The position numbers and the translations under genes were made by a program. The notes under the pieces are model-generated. The model saw only the letters and a program-made list of their open reading frames with translations, made no database searches and was not told the origin of the DNA. From NCBI RefSeq assembly GCF_000826545.1, contig NZ_CDME01000002.1, positions 124,001 to 188,000 of the forward strand: DNA of 64,000 nt, in the 5' to 3' direction. This DNA comes from Kibdelosporangium sp. MJ126-NF4. GTDB taxonomy: Bacteria; Actinomycetota; Actinomycetes; Mycobacteriales; Pseudonocardiaceae. Positions 28,852 to 39,300 of the stretch are shown here, in pieces (within the stretch, counting starts at the first letter, position 1; each line of letters begins with the position of its first letter).

Positions 28852-30201
28852 TCAAGTCTCCGGTTCTGTTTCGATCCATCGCCGTCCCAACCGGGAACGC
28901 AGCCCAGCCAGCTCACGGCTGATCATCGTCATCCCGGCGCTCCGGGCGTCCTGGAGAACCGGCAGCGCGGTGGCGACCGCGGCGTCGGGTTCTCCGGCGC
29001 AGGCGCGACTGTCGGCCAGCCGCAGCGTGAGCAACACCATCGACGGGTACATGTTCGGCAGCACGTTGACCAGCGAGTGCCGTGCGAACTCGACCGCCCT
29101 GACGGCACAACACGGGTCTCCCGTGCGCTCGGCCAGATCACGCAGCCCACCCGCGAGATGCGCGCTGATGAACGCCTGCCCTTCGGGGCCGATCAGCCAC
29201 GGCGCCTCGATCCGGTCGCGCTCGTCCATCCGCTCGGCCAGCGTCAACGCCTGTGCGGTGAGACGCTCGAACGTACGCCGGTCGCCGAGCAGCGCGTACC
29301 CCCGCAACTCGTGCAGCAGTCCGTGCAGGACGATCCAGCGGCGCCGTGGATCGGTGGCCTGCGCCGCCCGTGCGAACTCGATGGCCGAGTGTCCGTCATC
29401 CTCGAGCCTGGCCACCATGCTCATCCGGGCGTACAGCCCGCACATCGCCGGTATGTTGGCCGCGGCTCGTCCCCACTCGAGGCCGCGGTGGAACCACGCC
29501 ATGCCGATGCCGAGCTGGCCGCGTTCGACGCGCAGCCATCCGGCGAGATCGGCGAAACGCGCCGTCAGGTTGGACAGTGCGTTGGCGACCGGCTGGTCCG
29601 CCACGCGCATGAGATCGGCGGCAGTGTGGAGACAACGCTCCACGGGATCGACGATGGCAGTGGTGGCGCGTTCCAGGTTGATCTGGCTGTAGCCGGCCAG
29701 GAGTGCGGCGAAACCATGGACCGTTCGCGTGTTCGGATCGCTGGCCGACAGGCTCTCGGACAGGAACCGGGCCATGGGGGCGTTGTCGGTCTGCGTGGTG
29801 CATCCGTCGTAGCCGTGCATCGGGCAGGACATGCCGTACACCGGGTACCGCGCCTGCCAGCCCTGCAGCGATTCGCCGGAGTGCTCCGGTGGGACAGGGG
29901 CACCGGGAAGCGGTGTCGTGGACAGGGGATCCGCACTGGCTGGGTGGTCGGGCTCGATGGCCGAAGGGTGGAGTTGTTGCCAGAGCAATGTCAGTTCTCC
30001 GTCAGCGCGTAGCAGTTTGTCGGCGCGCCGGACGAGACAGGCAGGCGGGAACCGCCTGCCTGCCTCCAGTTTGGACACATAGGTGTGGTGGTAGCCGAGC
30101 CGGTCGGCGAGCTGGACCTGGGTGAGACCGGCAACCTGCCGCCAGTGGCGCAGACGCGATCCGAACCGAACGGCGCCTGGGCTCGGCTGCTGCGAAAGCA
30201 T
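28852..30201 (-). CDS. XRE-family regulator with TPR-like C-terminus
   Basis: A 449-residue cytosolic protein. The N-terminal Cro/CI-type HTH spans roughly residues 12-65 (RLRHWRQVAGLTQVQLADRLGY then YVSKLEAGRR). A Pro-rich linker follows. The last ~270 residues are helical and Ala/Leu/Arg-rich, as in the many actinomycete XRE regulators with TPR-like tails. I chose the ATG at 30201, just before the HTH; the ribosome site is poor (AGGC directly before the ATG), and the longer frame to 30339 looks non-coding. It is the upstream gene of the same-strand PucR regulator. Target genes are unknown. Confidence 0.82.
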   Translation of the reverse strand: MLSQQPSPGAVRFGSRLRHWRQVAGLTQVQLADRLGYHHTYVSKLEAGRRFPPACLVRRADKLLRADGELTLLWQQLHPSAIEPDHPASADPLSTTPLPGAPVPPEHSGESLQGWQARYPVYGMSCPMHGYDGCTTQTDNAPMARFLSESLSASDPNTRTVHGFAALLAGYSQINLERATTAIVDPVERCLHTAADLMRVADQPVANALSNLTARFADLAGWLRVERGQLGIGMAWFHRGLEWGRAAANIPAMCGLYARMSMVARLEDDGHSAIEFARAAQATDPRRRWIVLHGLLHELRGYALLGDRRTFERLTAQALTLAERMDERDRIEAPWLIGPEGQAFISAHLAGGLRDLAERTGDPCCAVRAVEFARHSLVNVLPNMYPSMVLLTLRLADSRACAGEPDAAVATALPVLQDARSAGMTMISRELAGLRSRLGRRWIETEPET

Positions 30202-30459
30202 GCCTGTCAGAATCCCAGACCACGCGATCCTGGCACTGCTCCGATGAGGGCAACCGTGCACGCCCCGACTCTCACGAGCCCGCCAACGCGTACCACCGCG
30301 ACCGGCTGCTGCTACCACGGGAAACCATGCTGGCACCACACGAGATCCGCATCAGTTCTCCTCCACTCGGCCGTGAGATCCATCCGATACAACCACGCTC
30401 GACACGCAGCAGCACTGGACAGCTGTCGCGTCTTCGGACCGGATGTTCGGGCGAACGGG

Positions 30460-32535
30460 TTAGTCGGACGTCGGTGCGCCACCCATGACACCGGGGTGCT
30501 GCGCTCGTAGGGCCAAGGGGAGGCCAGCGCTCACTCGTCCACCACGAGGACCAGGGCCGCTACGGCACCAGCCGTCCAACTCGGCGGCGCGCTCGGCCAT
30601 CGACGCGGTACCCACGCCCGGCTTCCACGCGGTCGGCGACGAGCCGCCGTTGTCACTGACCTCGATCCGCAGCTCGTCGGTGACGGTGATCGTGACGTGC
30701 GCCTGGTCGGCGGCCGAGTGCCGGGCGGCGTTCGTCAGCGCCTCTATCACGATCCGGTAGGCCGCGACCTCGACCGCGGCCGGTAGTTCGAGCCGGTCGT
30801 CCGGCGCGTCGATGGTGATCCGCATCCGGTCGCCGCCGGAGCGGAGGCCGAGTCGCTCAGCCTGCTGCCGCAACGCTTCCACCAGCCCCAGTTCGTCGAT
30901 CGCAGGTGGCCGCAGCCCTTCGACGAGCCGACGGATCTCGGCGATGGCCGAGTCGGTGTGTTCGCGGAGCACGCCGAGCAGTTCCTGTGCCTTTGCCGGT
31001 TTGGTGTCGACGAGGTTGCGTGCGGCGTCGGTGGTGTACGCCAGTCCGCCCAGCGTGGGGCCCAGGCCGTCGTGCAGATCCCGGCGCAACCGTCGGCGTT
31101 CCTCCTCACGGGCGGAGACCAGCCGCTGCCGCGAACCGTGCAACGCCTCGGACAACAGGGTTGCCCGCACCGCGACCGCGAGCGGTGTGACCAGGACGCC
31201 GAGCACCCGCAGGTCCTTGAGGTCCAGGCGCCCCTGCCCCTGCCGAACGCCGACGACCAGTTCCACGTTTCCGTTGTCGGACTCGAACAGCGGCACGACC
31301 TCCACGTGCGCAGGTGGCTGACCGGACGTCATCGTTTCCTTCCCGTCCAGCCGGAACGCGGCGTAGGGCAGCCGCAGCGAGTCGCGCACGGCCGTCAACA
31401 GGTCGTCCAGCGAACCGGAATTGTTGTGCAGCCGGTCGCCGAGTTGGCGTACCGCCCGCACCGGATCACCGCGGTCGCCGTAGAAAAGCCGGTCGACGCG
31501 GCGCTGCAGCCAGACCTGGCCGGGGTGGAACACGAGCGCGACCGTGACCGCGACCAGCGCGGCCCACCCCTCACCCAGCCTGCTGTTCAGCACCCGGTCG
31601 AACAGCAGCACGACCCCGATGTAGAGCAGGACCACCGCGCCGGAAAGCATCAGGTACAGCAACGTCCTGGACACCACGAGCCGGATGTCGAACAGCTGCG
31701 GCCGGAGCAGGCCGACGGTCATGGCCACCGGCTGCAGGAAGATCAGGATCTGCAGCGCGGCGGCGCTGATGCCGAACGGCACCCACGGCACCGCGCACAG
31801 CACGGCCAGCATCAGCCACAGGATCTGTCGCCGCTGGCGCTCGTCACCGAGCCGGTAACGCACCACCAGCACGGCGAGGTCGATCAGCATCGGGACCACG
31901 ATGGCGGCGATGTCCAGTTGCGGGCGGATGGGTTCGAGCGACGGGATCGACAGGCCGTCGAAGTACGGGGGAGGACCGCCGATCGCGTACGGGGCACTGG
32001 TGATCAGGGACCACGCCTCGAACAGCAGCGCGATCGCGATGGTCAGCCAGGCCACCGGCAGCCACCGCCGGGTGGTCAGCGATCCGGTCGGGAACAGCAG
32101 CAGCGCGAACGGGATGAACAGGCGCAGCCCGAGCGGCCAGCACGCGGTCGCCACTGTGACGATCATCTGCAGCACGGACTCGGACCAGCCGTGCAGCAGC
32201 CCGAAGCCGAGCAACCCGACCAGGAGGACCGTGGTGGCGTGCGCGGCGGCGCCGCACAGCACCAGCCATCCGATCGGGTTGCGGGGGCGCCGCCATGCGA
32301 TGAGCACCCCGCACACCGCGAAGGTCATCCCCAGCGTCGCGTCGGTGACCAGGTAGTTGTCCACCGCCTGGTCGAAGGTGTAGCCGGAGGTGAACCAGAG
32401 CGCGACGCCCCCGCCGATCTCGGCGACCACAACGCCGAAGCTCGACCAGGCCCATGCTGTCGCCCGGCCGGATGGCCCACGCTTTATCCCGAACACGGGG
32501 CCGTACGTTATCGACAGCGCCGCCCCGGTGCGCAC
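30460..32535 (-). CDS. orphan NarL-type sensor histidine kinase
   Basis: About 690 residues. The N-terminal half has ~8-10 hydrophobic segments (residues ~30-330). A GAF-like region (~350-450) follows, then the HisKA_3 dimerisation domain with EEERRRLRRDLHDGLGP (phospho-acceptor His488) and an HATPase domain (AYRIVIEALTNAARHS, then VSDNGGSSP). This is the architecture of kinases that pair with NarL/FixJ response regulators, but no response-regulator gene lies nearby. The GTG at 32535 is uncertain; GTG at 32496 is possible. It is divergent from the TNT-domain gene at 32689. Confidence 0.88.
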   Translation of the reverse strand: MRTGAALSITYGPVFGIKRGPSGRATAWAWSSFGVVVAEIGGGVALWFTSGYTFDQAVDNYLVTDATLGMTFAVCGVLIAWRRPRNPIGWLVLCGAAAHATTVLLVGLLGFGLLHGWSESVLQMIVTVATACWPLGLRLFIPFALLLFPTGSLTTRRWLPVAWLTIAIALLFEAWSLITSAPYAIGGPPPYFDGLSIPSLEPIRPQLDIAAIVVPMLIDLAVLVVRYRLGDERQRRQILWLMLAVLCAVPWVPFGISAAALQILIFLQPVAMTVGLLRPQLFDIRLVVSRTLLYLMLSGAVVLLYIGVVLLFDRVLNSRLGEGWAALVAVTVALVFHPGQVWLQRRVDRLFYGDRGDPVRAVRQLGDRLHNNSGSLDDLLTAVRDSLRLPYAAFRLDGKETMTSGQPPAHVEVVPLFESDNGNVELVVGVRQGQGRLDLKDLRVLGVLVTPLAVAVRATLLSEALHGSRQRLVSAREEERRRLRRDLHDGLGPTLGGLAYTTDAARNLVDTKPAKAQELLGVLREHTDSAIAEIRRLVEGLRPPAIDELGLVEALRQQAERLGLRSGGDRMRITIDAPDDRLELPAAVEVAAYRIVIEALTNAARHSAADQAHVTITVTDELRIEVSDNGGSSPTAWKPGVGTASMAERAAELDGWCRSGPGPRGGRVSAGLPLALRAQHPGVMGGAPTSD

Positions 32536-32688
32536 GCGCTCCCAGTCGTGACGCTTGCGGCGCAGGCACAGGCGCTCGGTGTGGCTTCTGGTGTTCTGGA
32601 TAGGGTTCGCCGGTCCGGATGGTGATGGTGCTACGAGTTCGCCCGAGGTCGGATCGCGGTCTCGCGGCGGCGAGGAGGTGCGGGCCCA

Positions 32689-33378
32689 ATGGTCCGATTA
32701 GGACATCGAGTTCACCGTTTGATGGTTGTCGCGGCGCTGATCGCGCTGATGGCGTCGCTACTGGGAGCGTTGTCAGGTTCGGCGACCGCCGACGTCTCCC
32801 GCGCGGGCGTGCACGCGGCGGCTGCCTGTGAGGGGGCGTTCCAGGGCGATGCCCGGCTGGGTCCGGCGACTCTGCCAGGGCCGTCGGACAAGCTGGTGGG
32901 CCCGCTGCTGGTCGGCTACCAGCGCACCGGCGGGCTCTCCTCGAAGGATTTCCTCGACCGTTATTGGGATCCCGCCGCCAACGACAACCAGGGCGCCTGG
33001 CGATACCCGCCCCAGGACGGGTTTCTGCTCGACCCGCAGGGCCAGCCGATCAAGTGGGTGCGCACGCTGCCGGTGGGGACCGAACTGGATCGCTTCGGCA
33101 GCGAGTTCGGCGGGTTTCTGTCCCCTGCGGGGACTTCGTACGCGGCGCGGTCCATACCGCCGCAAAGCCTGTACACCTTCGAGGCGGCCTATCCGTGCAA
33201 CTACCACAAATACCGGGTGATCACGGCGTTCGCCGTGTCGGAGGGCCCCATCGCGCCGTGGTTCGAACAACACGGGGTGGGTGTGCAGGACAAGCTGGAG
33301 CGAAGCCTGGTGCCGGGCGAAGGCCGGTTGACCGTGAACTGGCTGCTGGCGAACAACTATCTGGCCCGCGTGGGCTGA
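32689..33378 (+). CDS. secreted TNT-domain (NADase toxin-like) protein
   Basis: A 229-residue exported protein. A signal peptide occupies residues ~1-35 (VVAALIALMASLLGALSGSATA, cleavage near TADV). The C-terminal ~110 residues match the tuberculosis-necrotizing-toxin fold: LDRFGSEFGGFLSPAGTSY, SIPPQSL, NYHKYRV, then IAPWFEQHGVGVQ with the conserved Gln. TNT domains hydrolyse NAD+ in target cells. Here the toxin domain stands almost alone behind a signal peptide, without CpnT-like or polymorphic-toxin delivery modules. GAGGAGG lies 10 nt before the ATG at 32689. The next gene starts 10 nt after its stop. Confidence 0.88.
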   Translation: MVRLGHRVHRLMVVAALIALMASLLGALSGSATADVSRAGVHAAAACEGAFQGDARLGPATLPGPSDKLVGPLLVGYQRTGGLSSKDFLDRYWDPAANDNQGAWRYPPQDGFLLDPQGQPIKWVRTLPVGTELDRFGSEFGGFLSPAGTSYAARSIPPQSLYTFEAAYPCNYHKYRVITAFAVSEGPIAPWFEQHGVGVQDKLERSLVPGEGRLTVNWLLANNYLARVG

Positions 33379-33388
33379 GCGTCGCCAG

Positions 33389-33631
33389 ATGAACAGGCAG
33401 CAGCTGTACCACGCGCTACGCGACGCCGGGGTGGCCGACGGGATCTACCAGATCGCCGGTGTGCACGAGTGGTCCCCGGTGCCCCCGGACTTCTGCTTCC
33501 TCCGAGAAGTGGACGACGCATGGGAGGTCGGGATCTACGAACGCGGCCAGTACCGCGCGGACGCACGGCTGGGCACCGAAACCGAGGCCTGTGACCGTCT
33601 CTACCGCCTGCTCACCGGCCGGAGACCGTAA
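33389..33631 (+). CDS. candidate immunity protein for the TNT-domain toxin
   Basis: An 80-residue acidic, cytosolic protein (MNRQQLYHALRDAGVADGIY...) with a short helix followed by beta-rich sequence (FCFLREVDDAWEVGIYERGQY) and a C-terminal helix (EACDRLYRLL). I do not recall a named domain. It starts 10 nt after the TNT gene, is on the same strand and is small and acidic, which fits the toxin-immunity gene order. The assignment rests on context only. Confidence 0.6.
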   Translation: MNRQQLYHALRDAGVADGIYQIAGVHEWSPVPPDFCFLREVDDAWEVGIYERGQYRADARLGTETEACDRLYRLLTGRRP

Positions 33632-33707
33632 CCGGCGGCACGGTGGGCGTTGGGTGGATCGGTCGATTTCGCGAACGGGTGCCGTTTCGCGTGATACAAG
33701 AGGACCC

Positions 33708-34067
33708 ATGCAGCCGATTCGCGTGGCGGACGACGAGGTGTGGATTCAGTACAGCATGTTCTTCGTGACCGACGAGACGGGGTGGGAGGAAGCGCCCGTA
33801 CCCGTTGACGGTCTCGCGGTCGTGCCCGGTGGCATCGGGGTGTTCGCGGAGGATGGTGTGACACCTGTGCACCTGGAGTTCTGGGGCGAGGCGCCGGGCG
33901 AGGCCGACGCGGAGTTCGAGACCTCGACCGGGCGCGTCCGGCTGCTCAACGGGATGCAGGAGCCGTCGGAGTACGGCAAGGTGCTCGAGCTGGACGGCCC
34001 CGGCCGTTACGGGTTCATAGTGGACAGTCAGGACGACGAGTTCCATCTGCGTTGGTGGCGGATCTGA
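33708..34067 (+). CDS. hypothetical acidic beta-rich protein
   Basis: A 119-residue acidic protein (start MQPIRVADDEVWIQYSMFFV). It looks beta-rich, with repeated short strands ending in YGFIVDSQDDEFHLRWWRI. The ATG at 33708 has AGAGG 4 nt upstream; the longer frame to 33459 overlaps the preceding gene and is not coding. It follows the TNT/candidate-immunity pair after 76 nt on the same strand and could be a second immunity-type or accessory protein. No family recognised. Confidence 0.7.
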   Translation: MQPIRVADDEVWIQYSMFFVTDETGWEEAPVPVDGLAVVPGGIGVFAEDGVTPVHLEFWGEAPGEADAEFETSTGRVRLLNGMQEPSEYGKVLELDGPGRYGFIVDSQDDEFHLRWWRI

Positions 34068-34102
34068 CGTGGCCCGATACCAGGGAACAGCGTGCAGCGC
34101 CG

Positions 34103-34654
34103 TCAGCAGCGCGCGGCCAACTGCTGGGCATAACCGTGGATGAGAGCGGTGAGCCCCACTTCGAAGGCACGCTCGGCCTGGCCGGGCGTGCCGACGGCGT
34201 GGTCGAGTACCGACCCGATGGCGAGGTACTCCATGGCGCGGACCATCGGCAACAGCTCGTCGTCCGGCCAGCCTTCGCCACGCAGGATGTCGAAAGCCTG
34301 CTCGTAGGCGGCGAGGACCACCGGTGACTGGATCGGCTGGGCGGTCAGCAGCGGGACCACGCGGGGGTGTGCGGCGAACGCGGCCCGGTAGGAGCGGGCG
34401 AGCCGGTGGAAGGCCGCGGTCCACGGGCGCAGGTCCGTCGCGCTGAAGTCCATGTCGGCCAGGAGGAGTTCGCGCATCCCGTCGATGATCTCCGCACGGC
34501 CGGAGACGTGGTTGTACAGCGAGGGCCCCTTGACCCCGAGCTCCGCGGCGATCCGGTTGGTGGACAGGGCGTCCGGGCCGTGCTCGTCGACGATCCGCAG
34601 GGCCGTGCGCATGATGCGGTCCCGGGTGATCAGCGGGTTCTTCGGTCGTGGCAC
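34103..34654 (-). CDS. TetR-family repressor
   Basis: A 183-residue TetR regulator. The HTH spans residues ~12-55 (IMRTALRIVDEHGPDALSTNRIAAELGVKGPSLYNHV marks it from IMRTAL to LYNHV). The C-terminal ligand domain resembles tetracycline-repressor C-terminal domains. The GTG at 34654 has AAGGAG 9 nt upstream. It is divergent from the amidase gene, with a perfect palindrome in the 79-bp spacer, so it probably represses both genes until it binds an amidase substrate or related compound. Confidence 0.9.
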   Translation of the reverse strand: MPRPKNPLITRDRIMRTALRIVDEHGPDALSTNRIAAELGVKGPSLYNHVSGRAEIIDGMRELLLADMDFSATDLRPWTAAFHRLARSYRAAFAAHPRVVPLLTAQPIQSPVVLAAYEQAFDILRGEGWPDDELLPMVRAMEYLAIGSVLDHAVGTPGQAERAFEVGLTALIHGYAQQLAARC

Positions 34655-34703
34655 GGGCGATCACTCCTTGTGACCCAGCCGACGGTACCTTACAGTGCCA
34701 TAA

Positions 34704-34720
34704 AACTAGAACCTCTAGTT
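34704..34720. promoter_or_regulatory. perfect palindrome, probable TetR operator
   Basis: AACTAGA-ACC-TCTAGTT, a perfect 7-3-7 inverted repeat, lies 13 bp before the amidase GTG and 49 bp before the TetR GTG. Its size and place are typical of a TetR operator covering overlapping divergent promoters. Confidence 0.75.
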
Positions 34721-34733
34721 AAGGTGGATCGCA

Positions 34734-36218
34734 GTGGACTACGACGAGTACCGGCGGTTCGACGCGGTCGGCCTTGCCGAACTGGTGGCCCGTGGCGAGG
34801 TCTCGCCCGCCGACCTGCTCGAGGTGGCGATCGACCGGGCCGAGCAGGTCAACCCCCGGCTGAACGCGATCGTGCACCCGATGTACGACATCGCCCGCGA
34901 ACGGGCCGCGTCCCCGCTTTCCGGCCCCCTCGCCGGTGTGCCGTTCCTGCTCAAGGACCTCGGCCAGGACTACCAGGGCCAGCCGACCGGATCGGGGTCG
35001 CGGTCGCTGCGCGGGCAGGTCGCGGCAGGCCACAGCGTGAACGTCCAGCGCTGGCTCGACGCGGGGCTGGTGATCTTCGGCAAGACCGCGACCCCGGAGT
35101 TCGGCACCAAGGCGGTGACGGAGTCACTGGCGACCGGACCGACCCGCAACCCGTGGAACCTCGCTCACACGCCCGGCGGGTCGTCGGGCGGCACCGCCGC
35201 GGCGGTGGCTGCCGGTGTCGTACCCGTCGCCGGAGCCAGCGACGGCGGTGGCTCGATTCGCATCCCCGCGGCGTGTTGCGGGCTGTTCGGTCTCAAGCCG
35301 GGCCGGGGCCTGCTGTCGAGCGGCCCTCGTCGCTCCGAGCAGTTCCACGGCGCGGCAACCGACGGCGTCATCTCCCGCACAGTCCGCGACACCGCGGCGA
35401 TGCTGGACGTCCTGACCGCGGCCCAGGACCTGGGCGGGCCCTACCTGTCCGCGCTGCCTGAACTCTCCTTCGCCGAGTCGGCCACCCGCGAGCCGGGCAA
35501 GCTCCGAATCGGTTACACGACAAGCTCCCCACTCGGAACCCCGGTACACGAGGACGCGGTGGCCGCGGTCGACCACGCCAGGACTGTGCTGGAGAAACTC
35601 GGCCACGACGTCGAACTTGCGGAGCCGGACATCGACGGCAGGCAACTGGCTCGCGACTTCCTCACGGCGTGGAGCGCCAACGCAGCCGCGATCATCGCGG
35701 AGATCCAACGCGAGTTCGGTGCCGTCAACGACGACTTCGAACTCGACACCCGCCTGCTCGCGGCCGCGGCGTGGGCGACGAAAGCCCCTGACTACGTCGC
35801 CGCGCACCAGCGGTGGAACATCTACGCGCGCGCGTTGGCCACGTTCCACGAACGCTACGACCTGCTGCTCACCCCGACACTGGCGCGCCCGCCGGTGCGT
35901 ATCGGTGAACTCGACACCCCGCCCGCCGTCCGCCAGCTCGGCCGGGCCCTTGAGCGCCTGAAGCTGATCGGCGCCTTCAGCAAGACGAAGGCGTGGACCG
36001 ACCAGATCGTCACCAACCTGGCGCCGGTCCCGTTCACCCAACTCGCCAACATCACCGGCCGCCCGGCGATGTCCGTTCCGTTGTACCGCACGCCACAAGG
36101 GCTTCCGCTCGGTGTGCAGTTCGTCGGCGGCCTCGGCAGCGAGCCGAAACTCCTGGCTCTGGCCACCCAGCTGGAATCCGCCTACCCGTGGGCACAGGAG
36201 GAACCCGCACTGCGGTAG
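34734..36218 (+). CDS. amidase signature family amidohydrolase
   Basis: A 494-residue cytosolic amidase. The Ser-cisSer-Lys triad is complete with normal spacing: Lys74 (FLLKDLG), cis-Ser150 (GGSSGG) and nucleophile Ser174 (DGGGSIR). The C-terminal part has the usual [21 protein letters not shown] region. It should hydrolyse an amide to acid plus ammonia or amine. The GTG at 34734 has AGGTGG 6 nt upstream. It is divergent from the TetR gene and has the operator directly before it, so expression is likely substrate-inducible. The true substrate is unknown. Confidence 0.92.
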   Translation: MDYDEYRRFDAVGLAELVARGEVSPADLLEVAIDRAEQVNPRLNAIVHPMYDIARERAASPLSGPLAGVPFLLKDLGQDYQGQPTGSGSRSLRGQVAAGHSVNVQRWLDAGLVIFGKTATPEFGTKAVTESLATGPTRNPWNLAHTPGGSSGGTAAAVAAGVVPVAGASDGGGSIRIPAACCGLFGLKPGRGLLSSGPRRSEQFHGAATDGVISRTVRDTAAMLDVLTAAQDLGGPYLSALPELSFAESATREPGKLRIGYTTSSPLGTPVHEDAVAAVDHARTVLEKLGHDVELAEPDIDGRQLARDFLTAWSANAAAIIAEIQREFGAVNDDFELDTRLLAAAAWATKAPDYVAAHQRWNIYARALATFHERYDLLLTPTLARPPVRIGELDTPPAVRQLGRALERLKLIGAFSKTKAWTDQIVTNLAPVPFTQLANITGRPAMSVPLYRTPQGLPLGVQFVGGLGSEPKLLALATQLESAYPWAQEEPALR

Positions 36219-36308
36219 CGCTCCCAGATGGGAGCCCGGTCGTCCTGGAACCGAATTGTCGGACCCACCCCGTAGGGTGCGCCCACAGTCGATTCCAGGG
36301 GGTTGAAC

Positions 36309-39300
36309 GTGCACAGGTGGGAACTCGTCGCTGGTGGTGCCAAGAAGTTCTGGGAGGCCCGGCAGGACGAGGTGACGGTGACCGTCCGCTTCGGACGGCT
36401 GGGCACCGCGGGGCAGACGCATGCCAAACAGCTCCCGTCCGCGGAGGAAGCTCAGGCGTATCTGGCCAAACTCGTTGCGGAGAAGGAGAAAAAGGGCTAC
36501 CAGCGCGTCGCTGCCGAGCAGTCCACGCCCACGCAGGAGGACGGTCCCGTCATCCTGCCAGCCGACTGGCGCTACGACTTCCTGCCGCGGCGAGGCGGGT
36601 ACGTGCCGCAGGCAGCTGTTGTCCCCCATGCGGATCCCGTCCTGGAGAAGACGATCGCGGACCACAGGTCGGCTGTCGAGACTGTGCTGGGCAACCCGGA
36701 CACGGACTCGTCCTTGGCGGCCGAAGCGCGCAAGTACCTCCACGGTGCGGCCACACCCCTTGGCGCAGCGGCAACGTTGACCACGTTGGCCCACGAACAC
36801 AGCTACGACTCAGGCAGACGCGAGCGACTGCGCTTGTTCGGTGACGCGTTGGTGGTCCGGCACGGTCTGCCGTTCGCTGTCCAGACCGCAGCGGAATGCG
36901 CCCGGCTCGACGTTCAGACCTGGACGCACAGCGGTGGTTACAGGCCTGCCCATCTCACCTTCCGCGACACGTACAGGGCGTGGTCGCGACCGCCTCTGAT
37001 CGAGCGCCTCAGGGAACTGCTGGTCATGGCGGAACAGCGCGAGTACGACGCGGCGGTCGAGGCGCTCGCGGCGCATCGAACGTCCCTGGCGCAGCAGTTG
37101 GTGGTGTCCTACCTGGTCCCGACGCGGACCGACTGGGTCGACGAACTGTGCGCCACCGCCGTGGCGGAAGCGTCGACGCACTACGACAACTGGGATCTGC
37201 TCTGCGGAGCGCTCAGCACCGCCGAACAGCTCGAAACGGTTGTCGGCACGGAAAGAATCAGATGGGCGGCCCACAAGGAGCATGCCCTGCACGCGTTGGC
37301 TGACAGCATCGGGCCGGACATCGCGCCGACCATCGCCCGTCTCATGGACCTGGATCCCACCAGCACAACACAGAACAAGGTCTTCCTGAACGTTCTCACC
37401 GCGCTGCCGACCGACCAGACGTTCGACCTGCTGATCGAACGGCTGGACCGGAAACTGGTCCAGCCCGCGTTCGTCGAACTGATGAAGAGCCACCCCGTGC
37501 GCACCATGCGCAGGCTGGCGCTCGCGGGCACGAAGCAGGCGGACGGCCTGCTGCGCGACCACCTTCTGCTGAATCCCGACCTCGCGGATGTGGACATGTC
37601 GGCGGAGGAACGAGCCGGTGTCGAACGAGTCTCCGTCGACGCTCCACGCCTCCCCGAAGCACCGGTGGACTCGTTGCCGCGGCTGCTGGTCGAGCCGCCG
37701 TGGACACGCGAACGCACACAAGCGAAGTCAGCGTTCGTCGCCGGGCTGGAACCGCCCAAGCGGTCCACGATCAGCTGGGAGCCGGACGAGCGCGAGGAAT
37801 GGGCCTCCCTTGCGGCGCACAGCTACGTGGCCAATCTCCACTTCAACCCGTGGAACATGGCCGTCACCCGGTTGCGGAACTGGCAGCTGCCCTCCGACGA
37901 CGAGATCGCGTTCTTCCTCAACGGCCCGGCGGAACTGACCGACGAGCTGATCGCCGAATGGCACCCGCAAGCGTGGGGCTCCGCGGATCTGGCCAAGCGG
38001 ATGATGGCTCGTTACGGGCTGGCAGCGGTTCCGGCGATGCTCGCCTCCTCAGGGACCGAGGTACACGTCGAAGCACTGCACCCGGTCCAGGACGTGGGTG
38101 TCGCCCGCACGATGGCGACACTCCTGACGCGCCGCACCGCCGTGCGAGTCGCGGCGATCGGCTGGTTTGCCCGGCACCCGGCATACGCGGCGCGAGCGCT
38201 TGTGCCGGACGCTGTGGGCAAACCCGGTCCGGAGCGCAACCTGGCCGAGATGGCGCTGCGCTACCTGGTCTCCAGCGGATACGAGGAACTGGTGATGACG
38301 GCAGCGCGCGAGTACGGCAGCGCGGCGGAGGAAGCGGTGGCCACCGTGCTGGCCGTCGATCCGTTGGACCTGCTCCCAGCGAAGATCCCCGTACCGGGCG
38401 CGTGGGCCGCCGCGTCGCTGCTCCCGCAGATCGTGTTGCGGGACAAGCAGACCGCGCTGCCGACGGCCTCCGCGCAACACGTGATCACCATGCTGGCGTT
38501 GTCCACGAAGGAGGAACCGTACGCCGGTGTGCCGATCGTGAAGGAGCTGGCCGATCCGGAGTCGCTCGCCCGGTTCGCGTGGCAGCTTTTCGAGCGGTGG
38601 CAAGGCGCGGACGCGCCGTCGAAGGAAGGATGGGCGCTGTGGGCGCTCGGCTGGTTCGGCGACGACGAGGTGGTGCGCCAGCTGACGCCGGTGATCCGGG
38701 CCTGGCCGGGCAACGCGGGCCACGCCAAGGCGGTCGTCGGTCTCGACGTGCTCGCCGAGATCGGCACGGAAGTGGCGTTGACGCACCTGAGTTCCATCGC
38801 GCAGAAGGTGCCGTTCAAGGGACTCAGGCAGAAGGCACAGGACAAGATCGAAGACGTGGCCGCCCAGCTGGGCCTGGCGGCCGATCAACTCGCTGACCGG
38901 CTGGTGCCCGCGTTCGGGCTGGACGACGCGGCGACACTGGACATCGACTACGGTCCGCGCAAGTTCGTGGTCGGCTTCGACGAACAGCTCAAACCCTTCG
39001 TCGTCGACGAGGACGGCAAACACCGCAAGGACCTGCCGAAACCCGGCGCACGGGACGACCAGGAGCTGGCCCCGGCCGAGCACAAACGGTTCGCCACGCT
39101 CAAGAAGGACGTCCGCACAGTCGCGGCGGACCAGATCGCCCGGCTGGAGCTGGCGATGGTGACCGAACGCCAATGGACTGCCGCGGAGTTCACCGAGCTA
39201 CTGGTCGGGCACCCGCTGCTGTGGCACATCGTGCGCAGGCTGGTGTGGTCGACCGATGGAGGACTGAGCTTCCGCGTCGCCGAGGACCGGACGCTGGCCG

